Origin: Clostridia bacterium | GTDB lineage: Bacteria; Bacillota; Clostridia; Christensenellales; Borkfalkiaceae | Length of the DNA stretch: 6,068 bases | Direction: 5' to 3' | Assembly: GCA_017501125.1 (NCBI GenBank) | Contig: JAFVXN010000134.1 | Span: forward strand, 1-6,068 | Shown: positions 1 to 5,932 of the stretch, piece by piece | Layout: every line of letters starts with the position of its first letter | Position numbering within the stretch: position 1 is the first letter of the stretch | The notes under the pieces: model-generated | Database searches by the model: none | Told to the model about the DNA's origin: nothing | The model's input: the letters and a program-made list of their open reading frames with translations, nothing else | Translations under genes and position numbers: made by a program

Positions 1-1317
1 ACGCAAGAAGGCGCGCCCGACGAAGAGGGAACGCCCGACGTAGAGGTGGCAACGCCCGAGGGCGAAGATACGCCTGTCGCGAAAGAAGGGACGCCCCCTG
101 CGTCCGCGACGCTGGAAGAAAGGGCGGAGATAGACGCGCTGTTCACACGGATTAAAGAGGAGCCCGACGCGCCTGAAAAGGACGGGGAAAATCCTACGAC
201 GGCAGAAGACGACGGAAGAGAACAGCCCGAGGGAGAAAAAGAGGACGAGATTTCGCAAGACGAGGGGCAAAGCGAGCCCGCCGAGAAGGAAGGCGAGGGC
301 GAGCAAGGAAAGAAGAAAAAGAAGAAAAAAGAGGACGATTACGACTATCCGGAGCCGAAGGGGGAGCGATTCAACAACCAGCCTCCTTGGAAGAGGATTA
401 TCGTGTTGGTGGCGGGCGCCACGATGAATTATCTGCTCGCTCTGTTGATTACCCTCCTTATGATAGGGATATACGGAGCCCCCAGGTACGAGTTTTATAA
501 GGTTCCTACGCAGGCGACGATCGTCACGGAGATAAACGCGAGCATCAACGACGATAACGAAGGGGATTTGATCGGCGGCGGTATTTTTGACGGCGGCGAC
601 GAAGGGCAAGAAGGCGGTAGCGGTAGTGGAGACGAAGGCGGTGAAGGGCAAACGCCCGTGCCCCAGCCTGAGATGGCGTTGCAGGTCGGCGACGTGGTGT
701 TGGAGATAAACGGCGTAAGATTGTATCTTATTACCGATTACCAGACGGCGTTGGACGGTAAGAAAGCAGGGGATATTATCCACCTGTCCGTTCTGCGCGA
801 AGGGCAGGTCGTTCATTACGATTGGGAGATTCAAGAGGACGTCCATTTTTCGGGCATGTCGGACGCCAACCCCATTTTTGAGGCGCTCGGCGTGACGGTA
901 GGGTACGGCTTAAAAGGCACCTACGTGCGCCTTGGATTCTGGGAGACGATAGGCGCGTCCTTCGAGTACTCCTTTAAGTTGGCAGGGGTCATCTTGCGCT
1001 CCTTAGGCGAGTTGTTTACGGGGAAAGTCGGGTGTGATTCGCTGGGCGGACCCGTGACGACGATTACCGCGACGGCGGACGTGGCGTCGAGAGGGTTTGA
1101 TTCCTACCTCAATATGGCGGCTCTAATCGGCGTCAATCTTGCGATATTCAATCTATTGCCCGTGCCCGCGCTCGACGGCAGTAAAGTCGTCTTTTGCATC
1201 ATAGAGTGGATTCGCAAAAAGCCGTTGAATAGAAAGGTGGAGGCGATTATCCACTTCGTGGGCATCATCGTCATCTTCGGCTTTGCGATTTTGGTCGATA
1301 TTCTGCATCTTTTCTAA
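1..1317 (+). CDS. rseP: RseP-like site-2 zinc metalloprotease, N-terminus missing
   Basis: Intramembrane protease of the M50 (site-2) family, which cuts membrane-anchored regulators such as anti-sigma factors within the membrane. The frame is open from base 1, so the HExxH-bearing first membrane segment lies upstream; a GTG at 46 is not needed as a start. Counting from base 1 (438 residues seen), residues 1-123 are an acidic low-complexity stretch with EGTP-like repeats and seven lysines (104-110). The family motif FNN..PWKRI begins at 124, followed by a membrane segment containing AGATMN (about 133-158). A Gly/Asp/Glu-rich stretch (about 182-224) precedes a PDZ domain (VGDVVLEING, from about 229). 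LGGP (348-351) and NLLPVPALDG follow, where Asp392 is the expected third zinc ligand, then a last membrane helix. The window alone does not show that the protease is active. It ends just before a terminator and is probably transcribed separately from ylxM. Confidence 0.9.
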   Translation, partial: TQEGAPDEEGTPDVEVATPEGEDTPVAKEGTPPASATLEERAEIDALFTRIKEEPDAPEKDGENPTTAEDDGREQPEGEKEDEISQDEGQSEPAEKEGEGEQGKKKKKKKEDDYDYPEPKGERFNNQPPWKRIIVLVAGATMNYLLALLITLLMIGIYGAPRYEFYKVPTQATIVTEINASINDDNEGDLIGGGIFDGGDEGQEGGSGSGDEGGEGQTPVPQPEMALQVGDVVLEINGVRLYLITDYQTALDGKKAGDIIHLSVLREGQVVHYDWEIQEDVHFSGMSDANPIFEALGVTVGYGLKGTYVRLGFWETIGASFEYSFKLAGVILRSLGELFTGKVGCDSLGGPVTTITATADVASRGFDSYLNMAALIGVNLAIFNLLPVPALDGSKVVFCIIEWIRKKPLNRKVEAIIHFVGIIVIFGFAILVDILHLF

Positions 1318-1326
1318 AAAAGTTTT

Positions 1327-1364
1327 GCCTGTCAAGGAAAAATACTTGACAGGCGTATTTTTTT
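1327..1364 (+). terminator. Intrinsic terminator after rseP
   Basis: A perfect 10-bp stem, GCCTGTCAAG (1327-1336) with CTTGACAGGC (1345-1354), has an 8-nt loop and is followed by GTA and seven T (1358-1364). It starts ten bases after the rseP stop codon. Its 3' arm contains the -35 box of the next promoter. Confidence 0.9.
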
Positions 1365-1374
1365 GGGGTATAAT
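1346..1374 (+). promoter_or_regulatory. Perfect-consensus vegetative promoter for ylxM-ffh
   Basis: TTGACA (1346-1351) and TATAAT (1369-1374) are separated by exactly 17 bases, so both boxes match the housekeeping sigma consensus in full. Transcription should start near 1381, leaving a leader of about 24 nt before the ylxM ATG at 1405. The -35 box lies within the 3' arm of the rseP terminator, and the T-run of the terminator forms part of the spacer. Confidence 0.9.
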
Positions 1375-1404
1375 GTGGGAGAATTGGATAGGGGGAAGGC
1401 AAGT

Positions 1405-1761
1405 ATGAAGGACGATTTGGCGTACGTAAAGTACTGGGACGTATACGCGCCCTTGCTTACCGAGCGTCAGCAAAAAATCGGCGACTTGTACTTCAACTAC
1501 GATTTGTCCTTGGGCGAGATAGCGGAGCAGTTGTCCGTTTCTCGTCAAAGCGTATACGACTGTTTACAGACGACGAAAGGGATTTTGTTGGACGCGGAGA
1601 AAAAACTCGGCGTTTGCAAGGCGCAAGAGGTAGACGAGGCGCGAAAACAGGCGTACGCGCAAAGGGAAGACGCTTTTCTGGACGCGGCGTTGGGCGAGGA
1701 GGCTCAGGCGATCAAAGCAGGGCTTGCCGCCTTACGTAAAGAGATGGGCGTGGAGTGGTAA
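1405..1761 (+). CDS. ylxM: YlxM/p13-like SRP-associated helix-turn-helix protein
   Basis: Small protein of the UPF0122 (YlxM/p13) family, encoded next to ffh in many Gram-positive bacteria and linked to the signal recognition particle. The 118-residue product has a sigma-70 region-4-like helix-turn-helix at about residues 32-58 (LSLGEIAEQLSVSRQSVYD), preceded by the family-typical LLTERQQKI.DLYFNYDLS and followed by a charged helical C-terminus. I chose the ATG at 1405: GGGGGAAGG lies just upstream and the product then starts with the usual MK...; a TTG at 1363 in the same frame lies ahead of the -10 box and cannot be in the transcript from that promoter. ffh starts ten bases after the stop codon, so the two are surely one operon. 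The family assignment is firm; the regulatory role on SRP is from family knowledge. Confidence 0.92.
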   Translation: MKDDLAYVKYWDVYAPLLTERQQKIGDLYFNYDLSLGEIAEQLSVSRQSVYDCLQTTKGILLDAEKKLGVCKAQEVDEARKQAYAQREDAFLDAALGEEAQAIKAGLAALRKEMGVEW

Positions 1762-1770
1762 AGGAGAGAT

Positions 1771-3090
1771 ATGGCGTTATTTGGTTCGTTATCCGAAAGA
1801 TTAAATCATATATTTTCCAAACTGACTAAGCGCGGAAAGTTGACGGAACTCGAGATTAAGACGGCGATGCGCGAGGTGCGCGTGGCGCTTCTTGAGGCGG
1901 ACGTTAACTTAAAGGTTGCCAAGCAGTTCATCGCTGACGTCAGCGAAAAGGCGGTAGGACAGGAGATTTTATCTTCCTTGAACCCTGCGCAACAGGTCGT
2001 CAAGATCGTCAACGAGGAACTTATCGCGCTGATGGGCGCAAAGAATGCAAAACTCGAAGTCTCGCCGAAACTTCCCACCGTCATTATGATGTGCGGTCTG
2101 CAAGGTGCAGGTAAGACGACGCTGTGCGGAAAGTTGGCGTTGCTCCTCAAAAAGCAAGGCAAGAGACCTTTGTTGGTGGCAGGCGACATCTATCGTCCTG
2201 CGGCGATTACGCAACTCAAAGTAGTAGGTTCGCAGGTGGCGGTCGAGGTCTTTGAAAAGGGCACGCAGAGCCCCGTAAAGACGGCAAAGGAAGCGATTGA
2301 ATACGCCCGCAGTATGAACTACGATACCGTGATTTTGGACACGGCGGGCAGATTGCAGATAGACGACGCCTTGATGAAGGAGTTGGAAGAGATAAAGAAG
2401 GCGGTGGAAGTGACGGAGACGTTGCTCGTCGTCGACGCGATGACGGGTCAAGAGGCAGTCAACGTGGCGGACACCTTCAATCAGCGTCTGGAGATAAGCG
2501 GCGTCGTTTTGACGAAACTCGACGGCGATACGAGAGGCGGTGCGTGTCTTTCCGTCAAAGCGGTGACGGGCAAGCCTATCAAATTCATCGGCGTAGGGGA
2601 GAAAGTGACCGATCTCGAGCCCTTCTATCCCGACCGTATGGCGTCGAGAATTCTCGGTATGGGCGACGTGCTGTCTTTGATTGAAAAGGCGCAACAAGCC
2701 ATCACCGAAGAAGACGCGAAAAAAATGCAACAAAAGATGCGCGAGAACGCTTTCACGCTGTCCGACTATCTCGAACAGTTCGCGATGATGAAAAAGATGG
2801 GCGGCGCGCAGGCGATGCTGTCTATGCTCCCTGGTGCGGGCAAGATGAAAATCAACGAAGGGGATATCGACGAAAAGAAACTGGAAAGGACGAAGGCGAT
2901 TATCCTTTCGATGACCTTGCAGGAGAGGGAAAACCCGTCGATTATCGACCATAAGAGAAAGCGTCGTATCGCGGCAGGCTCGGGCACGAGCGTACAAGAA
3001 ATCAATCAGTTGCTTAAGCAATTCGAGCAGACGAAACTGATTATGAAACAATTAAAGGGTGGCAAGGGCAGATTCAAACTTCCTTTCTAA
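1771..3090 (+). CDS. ffh: Signal recognition particle GTPase Ffh (SRP54)
   Basis: Protein subunit of the bacterial signal recognition particle. It binds signal sequences of nascent membrane and secreted proteins together with the small SRP RNA and delivers ribosomes to FtsY at the membrane. The 439-residue protein is full length. The helical N domain covers residues 1-90 and contains the ALLEADVN motif (39-46). The G domain shows GLQGAGKTT (P-loop, 109-117), DIYRPAA (139-145), DTAGR (190-194), TKLD (248-251) and GVGEK (274-278). The methionine-rich M domain runs from about 330 and carries the RNA-binding stretch RRIAAGSGTSVQEIN (398-412). The P-loop reads GAGKTT where GSGKTT is more common, a conservative change. 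The ATG at 1771 has AAAGGAGAG directly upstream. The tail GGKGRFKLPF ends soon after the M domain. The SRP RNA gene is not in the window. Confidence 0.98.
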   Translation: MALFGSLSERLNHIFSKLTKRGKLTELEIKTAMREVRVALLEADVNLKVAKQFIADVSEKAVGQEILSSLNPAQQVVKIVNEELIALMGAKNAKLEVSPKLPTVIMMCGLQGAGKTTLCGKLALLLKKQGKRPLLVAGDIYRPAAITQLKVVGSQVAVEVFEKGTQSPVKTAKEAIEYARSMNYDTVILDTAGRLQIDDALMKELEEIKKAVEVTETLLVVDAMTGQEAVNVADTFNQRLEISGVVLTKLDGDTRGGACLSVKAVTGKPIKFIGVGEKVTDLEPFYPDRMASRILGMGDVLSLIEKAQQAITEEDAKKMQQKMRENAFTLSDYLEQFAMMKKMGGAQAMLSMLPGAGKMKINEGDIDEKKLERTKAIILSMTLQERENPSIIDHKRKRRIAAGSGTSVQEINQLLKQFEQTKLIMKQLKGGKGRFKLPF

Positions 3091-3169
3091 ACCCGACGTA
3101 GCGAAAGAAAAAAAGGCGAAAGCCTAAAAAATAAGAAAAAATTTTTAAGATACTTTGGAGGTATTTATT

Positions 3170-3460
3170 ATGGTTAAAATGAGACTTTTTAGAATGGGCG
3201 ACAAGAAGAACCCTATCTACCGTGTAGTTGTTGCAGACAGCAGAAAGGCTGCCACTGGCGAATACATCGAACAAATCGGTTTCTACAACCCTACGGCTAA
3301 CCCCGCAGAAGTAAAAATCGACGTGGAACTCGCTAAGAAGTGGATCGCTAACGGCGCGCAACCTACCGAAACGGTAAAGAGTTTGCTCGTTAAGAGCGGT
3401 GCTATGGAAAAATCTGCAAAACTTTCCGCTGCGAAGACCAGAACGAAGAAATCCAAATAA
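3170..3460 (+). CDS. rpsP: 30S ribosomal protein S16
   Basis: Small-subunit protein S16, an early binder of 16S rRNA needed for 30S assembly. The 96-residue product has the family hallmarks: an N-terminal VKMRLFRMGDKKNPIYR, then VVVADSRKA, IEQIGFYNP at about residues 35-43, and WIANGAQPTETV in the middle. The C-terminal 20 residues are Lys/Ala-rich and look like a flexible basic tail. The ATG at 3170 is preceded by TTTGGAGG (3154-3161) at a proper 8-base distance; an in-frame TTG at 3155 is part of this ribosome binding site and is not the start. The 79-bp gap after ffh is A-rich and shows no convincing promoter, so it may be read from the ylxM promoter. It is followed closely by khpA, as in most Bacillota. 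Confidence 0.97.
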   Translation: MVKMRLFRMGDKKNPIYRVVVADSRKAATGEYIEQIGFYNPTANPAEVKIDVELAKKWIANGAQPTETVKSLLVKSGAMEKSAKLSAAKTRTKKSK

Positions 3461-3487
3461 GATAATTCTTAATTTGGAGGAGCAACC

Positions 3488-3754
3488 ATGTTAGAGTTGA
3501 TCAAATATATCGTCAATCAGTTCGCAGAAGACAAAGACAACGTCTCCTACGAGGTCGTGGAGAAGGAAAGAGTCACCGAAGTGACGATTAGTCTGTCCTC
3601 TTCGGATATGGGCAAGGTAATCGGCAAACAGGGTAAGATTGCAAAAGCGTTGCGTACGCTGGTGGCGGCTACTACCACTAAGGACGAGAAAAAATACGTG
3701 ATAGAAATCCGCGAAAAAGACGGCGAAGCCGTGGACGCGGAAGAAGACGCTTGA
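3488..3754 (+). CDS. khpA: KH-domain RNA-binding protein KhpA
   Basis: Small single-KH-domain RNA-binding protein (KhpA/YlqC family), known in Gram-positives to pair with KhpB (Jag/EloR) and affect RNA levels and cell elongation. The 88-residue product has the KH fold core, with the nucleic-acid-gripping loop GKQG at residues 46-49 inside MGKVIGKQGKIAKALRTLV. The last ten residues are acidic (AVDAEEDA end), longer than the minimal ~76-residue family member. The ATG at 3488 follows TTGGAGGAG at good spacing and lies 27 bases after the rpsP stop. It shares the rpsP-khpA-rimM order found across Bacillota. A strong terminator hairpin follows the gene. Confidence 0.95.
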   Translation: MLELIKYIVNQFAEDKDNVSYEVVEKERVTEVTISLSSSDMGKVIGKQGKIAKALRTLVAATTTKDEKKYVIEIREKDGEAVDAEEDA

Positions 3755-3782
3755 TCTCGTCAAGATATAAAAAAATCGCATA

Positions 3783-3811
3783 AAAAAGGCTTTCCAAAAG
3801 AAAGCCTTTTT
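3783..3811 (+). terminator. Strong hairpin terminator between khpA and rimM
   Basis: A perfect 12-bp stem, AAAAAGGCTTTC (3783-3794) with GAAAGCCTTTTT (3800-3811), has a five-base loop CAAAA. The A-run pairs with the T-run, so the element could terminate on either strand. It lies 28 bases after the khpA stop and ends 30 bases before the rimM ATG, leaving little room for a separate rimM promoter. This suggests partial read-through into rimM, giving less rimM than rpsP-khpA message. Confidence 0.85.
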
Positions 3812-3841
3812 GCGCTTTGCAAAAGCAGGATAAGGAGAGGT

Positions 3842-4339
3842 ATGGAAGATTTACTCATCGGTGAGATTTTGAAGCCGCAGGGGATAAAAGGGGAACTCAA
3901 AGTAAAACCCTTTACCGATACCCCTTTTGATATTAAAAAATTTGGCGCCGTCTATATCGACGGCGCGGCGTATAAGATACTTTCTTTCCGTGAGAACGCG
4001 GGTGTGGCGTATCTTGGACTTCGCGGTGTACCCGATAGGAACGCCGCAGAACTTTTGCGTGGCAAAAAACTGTACGGCAAAAGAGAAGACGCCCCTGATT
4101 TAGAGGAAGGGAGATACTATATCGTCGATATCATCGGCCTTGCTTGCGAGACTGAGGAAGGGGAGCATTTAGGCACGGTGACGGACGTTTCGCTCCTTTC
4201 CAGCGACGTGTATACGATAGAGAAAGAGGGCAAAAAAGTGCTCTTTCCCGCCGTCAAGGGCGTCGTAAAAAAGGTGGATTTGACCGCCAAAAAACTTATC
4301 GTGGATAAGGCGGTTTTCGACGAAATCGCCGTGTATTGA
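3842..4339 (+). CDS. rimM: 16S rRNA maturation factor RimM
   Basis: Assembly factor that binds S19 and the 3' domain of 16S rRNA and helps the 30S head mature. At 165 residues it has the usual length. The N-terminal beta-barrel domain (about 1-80) starts with the hallmark IGEILKPQGIKGELKVKPFTD. The C-terminal PRC-barrel domain (about 90-165) shows YYIVDIIGL (92-100), LGTVTDV (110-116), SDVYTIE and VLFPAVKGVVKKVD. The ATG at 3842 follows AAGGAGAGG directly. The gene normally precedes trmD and rplS; here it ends in a terminator and meets thiT head-on, so those partners are not adjacent. Transcription probably depends on read-through of the hairpin upstream. Confidence 0.96.
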   Translation: MEDLLIGEILKPQGIKGELKVKPFTDTPFDIKKFGAVYIDGAAYKILSFRENAGVAYLGLRGVPDRNAAELLRGKKLYGKREDAPDLEEGRYYIVDIIGLACETEEGEHLGTVTDVSLLSSDVYTIEKEGKKVLFPAVKGVVKKVDLTAKKLIVDKAVFDEIAVY

Positions 4340-4362
4340 GGGGCGTTATTCCCCCTCTTTTT
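4338..4362 (+). terminator. Terminator nested in the rimM/thiT convergent ends
   Basis: GAGGGG (4338-4343) pairs with CCCCTC (4352-4357) around an 8-base loop and is followed by five T (4358-4362). The 5' arm starts within the rimM stop codon, the loop holds the stop codon of the opposing thiT-like gene, and the 3' arm and T-run are coding for its last residues. On the minus strand no T-run follows, so it should work for rimM transcripts only. Confidence 0.75.
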
Positions 4363-5494
4363 CCGCTACGGGCTGTCTAGGCTGGCTAGCCTTTTGCGCG
4401 GCGCGTAAGAAGGCTTTGGAGGAGAAGATAACGGCGCCTGCGACGATGACTAGCGCCACGTCCACGAAGACGTAGGAGTTGTAGCCAAGGCTGTATATCC
4501 ACGCCGTTTGACCTTCGGCGACGGCATACGCCTCAAAGGCGAGCGCACCCGAAAGCACGTGGCAGATATAGCGCATGGTACCGCCGATTGCCGCACCTAA
4601 GGCAAAGGACAGTTGCGGTGCTTTTTGGGCGAAGGGAACCTTTCTCAACAGTCCTGCAAGCCCACACGCGGCGAAGGCGACGGGGTAGTCGAGTATGAAC
4701 TGGGCAAAGTGGATAATCCACGGGTCCTGTACCGCCTGCAACGCACCGTAGACGAACCCGACGAAGATGCCCTTTTTCACGCCGAAGATATAGGCGTATA
4801 CCATAATAGGCAAAAGGGATACGAGGGTGACGGAACCGCCTTGGGGCATATCCCACAATTTGATGTAGGACAGGGCATAACTCATCCCAGCGCACACGCC
4901 TGCAAAGGCGAGCGAACGTGCATCGAAGGTAAGTTTTTGCTTATCGGTAAAGGCGACGCCTATAAGCAGGGCGATGCAAACGGCAGCCCCGATATACAGC
5001 GCCGCTTGTTGTACCGTCGCCACGTCCGAGTTGTAATACCCGTCCCCGTCGATATTTTGATTGTAGTATACAATCAAACACACGAGTACGGCGACGAGTG
5101 CCGCCCCCGCCAAAGAGAGGGCGACGATGCCGACGACTTTCTTCGCCTTGGGGAAGAATTTATCCGTGATGGCGTAAGAGACGAGGGCAATCAAAAGGGT
5201 CGATACAAAGACCAACAAAGGAATAAGTACGAAATTCGCCGTTTCTTGCGAGGCGTCTTCTGCGTGCGTCTTGACAAGATCGAGCGCAAAGAAGGCGACG
5301 GCAAAGAGTAGCAGTAGGCTAAAAAAGCCGATTGCGGCGTACTTGGCGTATTTTGGGAAGGCCTTCTTCGCCAAAAAGAAGACGAGCAATCCCGCTACGA
5401 TCAAAGCGGCGACAACACCAAGGATTACCCACAGGGCAATCGGCGTCAAGGTGTCGAGGATTTCCTCGGCGGTCAGTAGGTTAGAAAGATACAT
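4346..5494 (-). CDS. thiT: ThiT-like thiamine ECF transporter S component with extra N-terminal membrane domain
   Basis: Substrate-binding membrane subunit of an energy-coupling-factor (ECF) transporter, predicted to bind thiamine and work with a shared EcfA/A'/T module encoded elsewhere. The C-terminal part (about 190-365 of 382) matches the ThiT/YuaJ family: DMPQGGSVTLVSLLPI (215-230), IIHFAQFILDYPVAF (260-274), GGTMRYICHVLSG (304-316) and WIYSLGYNSY (332-341), whose Tyr and Asn correspond to thiamine-contacting residues in the family. Usual ThiT is about 190 residues; here about 185 more form four or five membrane helices ahead of it, containing a duplicated unit. The ATG at 5494 is preceded by AAGGAG (5507-5502). 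A longer in-frame reading to 5581 would run through the terminator and into the riboswitch and is rejected. The TPP riboswitch upstream independently supports thiamine as substrate. Confidence 0.9.
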   Translation of the reverse strand: MYLSNLLTAEEILDTLTPIALWVILGVVAALIVAGLLVFFLAKKAFPKYAKYAAIGFFSLLLLFAVAFFALDLVKTHAEDASQETANFVLIPLLVFVSTLLIALVSYAITDKFFPKAKKVVGIVALSLAGAALVAVLVCLIVYYNQNIDGDGYYNSDVATVQQAALYIGAAVCIALLIGVAFTDKQKLTFDARSLAFAGVCAGMSYALSYIKLWDMPQGGSVTLVSLLPIMVYAYIFGVKKGIFVGFVYGALQAVQDPWIIHFAQFILDYPVAFAACGLAGLLRKVPFAQKAPQLSFALGAAIGGTMRYICHVLSGALAFEAYAVAEGQTAWIYSLGYNSYVFVDVALVIVAGAVIFSSKAFLRAAQKASQPRQPVAEKEGE

Positions 5495-5520
5495 AAAAAC
5501 ACTCCTTTTCCGCCGCACGT

Positions 5521-5548
5521 AAAAAATTCGCCCACTAAAAAGTGGGCG
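5521..5548 (-). terminator. Riboswitch-controlled terminator upstream of thiT
   Basis: On the minus strand CGCCCACT (5548-5541) pairs perfectly with AGTGGGCG (5536-5529) around TTTT, followed by AATTTTTT (5528-5521). It lies between the TPP aptamer and the thiT ribosome binding site, so it is the expression platform. The 5' arm can instead pair with GUGGGUG (5633-5627) of the aptamer. Confidence 0.92.
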
Positions 5549-5553
5549 GAATA

Positions 5554-5640
5554 ATCCTTTCGTTATCAATCTCTCGCTCAAGTATTACCTTGCCGATTCC
5601 AATGGTATAATCTCAGCCTTTTACAGCACCCACGACGGAT
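5554..5640 (-). promoter_or_regulatory. TPP (THI-box) riboswitch aptamer
   Basis: Read on the minus strand, GGGTGC (5631-5626) is followed by the signature GGCTGAGA (5618-5611), the core of the thiamine pyrophosphate aptamer. P1 closes as AUCC (5640-5637) with GGAU (5557-5554) plus CGU with ACG (5563-5561). The second arm shows AAUC (5598-5595) with GAUU (5571-5568) enclosing CAAG (5592-5589) and CUUG (5582-5579) around GUAAUA, then AGCG. The P2 helix is weak and bulged, and the pyrophosphate-sensing arm is divergent from the textbook sequence, so this is a variant rather than a copy of the E. coli type. Position upstream of a thiamine transporter and a terminator makes the call firm. It should switch thiT off when TPP is plentiful. 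Confidence 0.88.
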
Positions 5641-5643
5641 TCA

Positions 5644-5672
5644 ATTTTATTAAAGACGTATATGCTTCGCAA
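5644..5672 (-). promoter_or_regulatory. Candidate promoter of the thiT riboswitch transcript
   Basis: On the minus strand TTGCGA (5672-5667), a 17-base spacer and TAAAAT (5649-5644) form a reasonable vegetative promoter (5 of 6 in the -10 box, 4 of 6 in the -35 box). Transcription would begin near 5640-5636, at the first bases of the aptamer. The -35 box and spacer lie within the end of a palindromic repeat. Confidence 0.55.
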
Positions 5673-5772
5673 TACTGCGTCGCGCTGTGGCAACTTTCGG
5701 TTGCGTACGCTTTAGTACGCGCCCTCAAGTTATCCTCGCGCTTCTTGTCTTGCTCGCATCTCCGCCTTTAAT
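5649..5772. repeat. Palindromic repeat, copy 1 (124 bp)
   Basis: The ends are inverted repeats: ATTAAAGACGTATATGC (5649-5665) and GCATCTCCGCCTTTAAT (5756-5772) match at 14 of 17 positions after reverse complementing. Inside, GG.AACTT (5689-5696) pairs with AAGTT..CC (5727-5735), and GCGTAC (5703-5708) pairs with GTACGC (5715-5720) around GCTTTA. The whole unit can fold as one long hairpin. No reading frame of note lies in it and I see no transposase, so it resembles a non-autonomous palindromic repeat of the ERIC/MITE kind; the family is not one I can name. Confidence 0.75.
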
Positions 5773-5816
5773 CAGGTAAGAGATGGGCAAAGCGTTGTAC
5801 TGCGCGCTCTCTTGCT
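5745..5816. repeat. Near-perfect 72-bp direct repeat, first unit
   Basis: Bases 5745-5816 recur at 5860-5932 with one substitution (A to G in the GGTAAG/GGTGAG word) and one inserted G. The period is 115 bases. The repeat spans the junction between palindromic copies, so it reports tandem duplication of the element rather than two separate insertions. Confidence 0.9.
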
Positions 5817-5887
5817 CGTGTACGATTCAGTACACTCCCGTCGAGAGTGCTCGCACGCCTTGTCTTGCTCGCATCTCCGCCTTTAAT
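5773..5887. repeat. Palindromic repeat, copy 2 (~115 bp)
   Basis: It directly follows copy 1. AGG.GAGATG (5774-5785) pairs with CATCTC..CCT (5872-5882). An 8-bp stem pairs 5804-5811 with 5843-5850, and GTGTAC (5818-5823) pairs with GTACAC (5830-5835) around GATTCA. Its right end, TTGTCTTGCTCGCATCTCCG.. from 5860, is identical to that of copy 1 from 5745. The stems match those of copy 1 in position but differ in sequence. Confidence 0.72.
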
Positions 5888-5932
5888 CAGGTGAGAGATG
5901 GGGCAAAGCGTTGTACTGCGCGCTCTCTTGCT
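5860..5932. repeat. Near-perfect direct repeat, second unit (73 bp)
   Basis: Second unit of the direct repeat that begins at 5745. It joins the right end of palindromic copy 2 to the left half of copy 3. Confidence 0.9.

Noticed and set aside
1969..3051. 360-residue minus-strand reading frame opposite ffh
   Set aside because: It is the shadow of a fully conserved ffh, lacks a ribosome binding site and shows only an Arg/His-rich, non-family protein.
3114..3125. AGGC-GAAA-GCCT hairpin in the ffh-rpsP gap
   Set aside because: A four-pair stem with a GNRA loop and no T-run on the plus strand. On the minus strand T's follow, but no minus gene is there to terminate.
3752..3780. TTGATC with nearby TATAAA as a rimM promoter
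   Set aside because: The spacing to any -10-like word is 9 or over 19 bases, and it lies upstream of the terminator.
3805..3829. Alternative hairpin sharing the 3' arm of the khpA-rimM terminator
   Set aside because: CCTTTTTGC can pair with GCAAAA..AGG, but the partner is transcribed after the termination point, so it cannot act as an anti-terminator. It may only affect the rimM leader.
4613..5311. 232-residue plus-strand reading frame opposite thiT
   Set aside because: It opposes a clear ThiT-like gene, has no ribosome binding site or recognisable motif, and its composition is charged and non-globular.
5495..5581. N-terminal extension of ThiT to 5581
   Set aside because: It would translate the ribosome binding site, the terminator hairpin and part of the TPP aptamer; the ATG at 5494 has its own AAGGAG.
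5745..5932. Possible CRISPR array from the direct repeats
   Set aside because: The repeats are 72 bp with two copies, are palindromic overall, and the 'spacer' is itself a piece of the element; no cas genes are seen.
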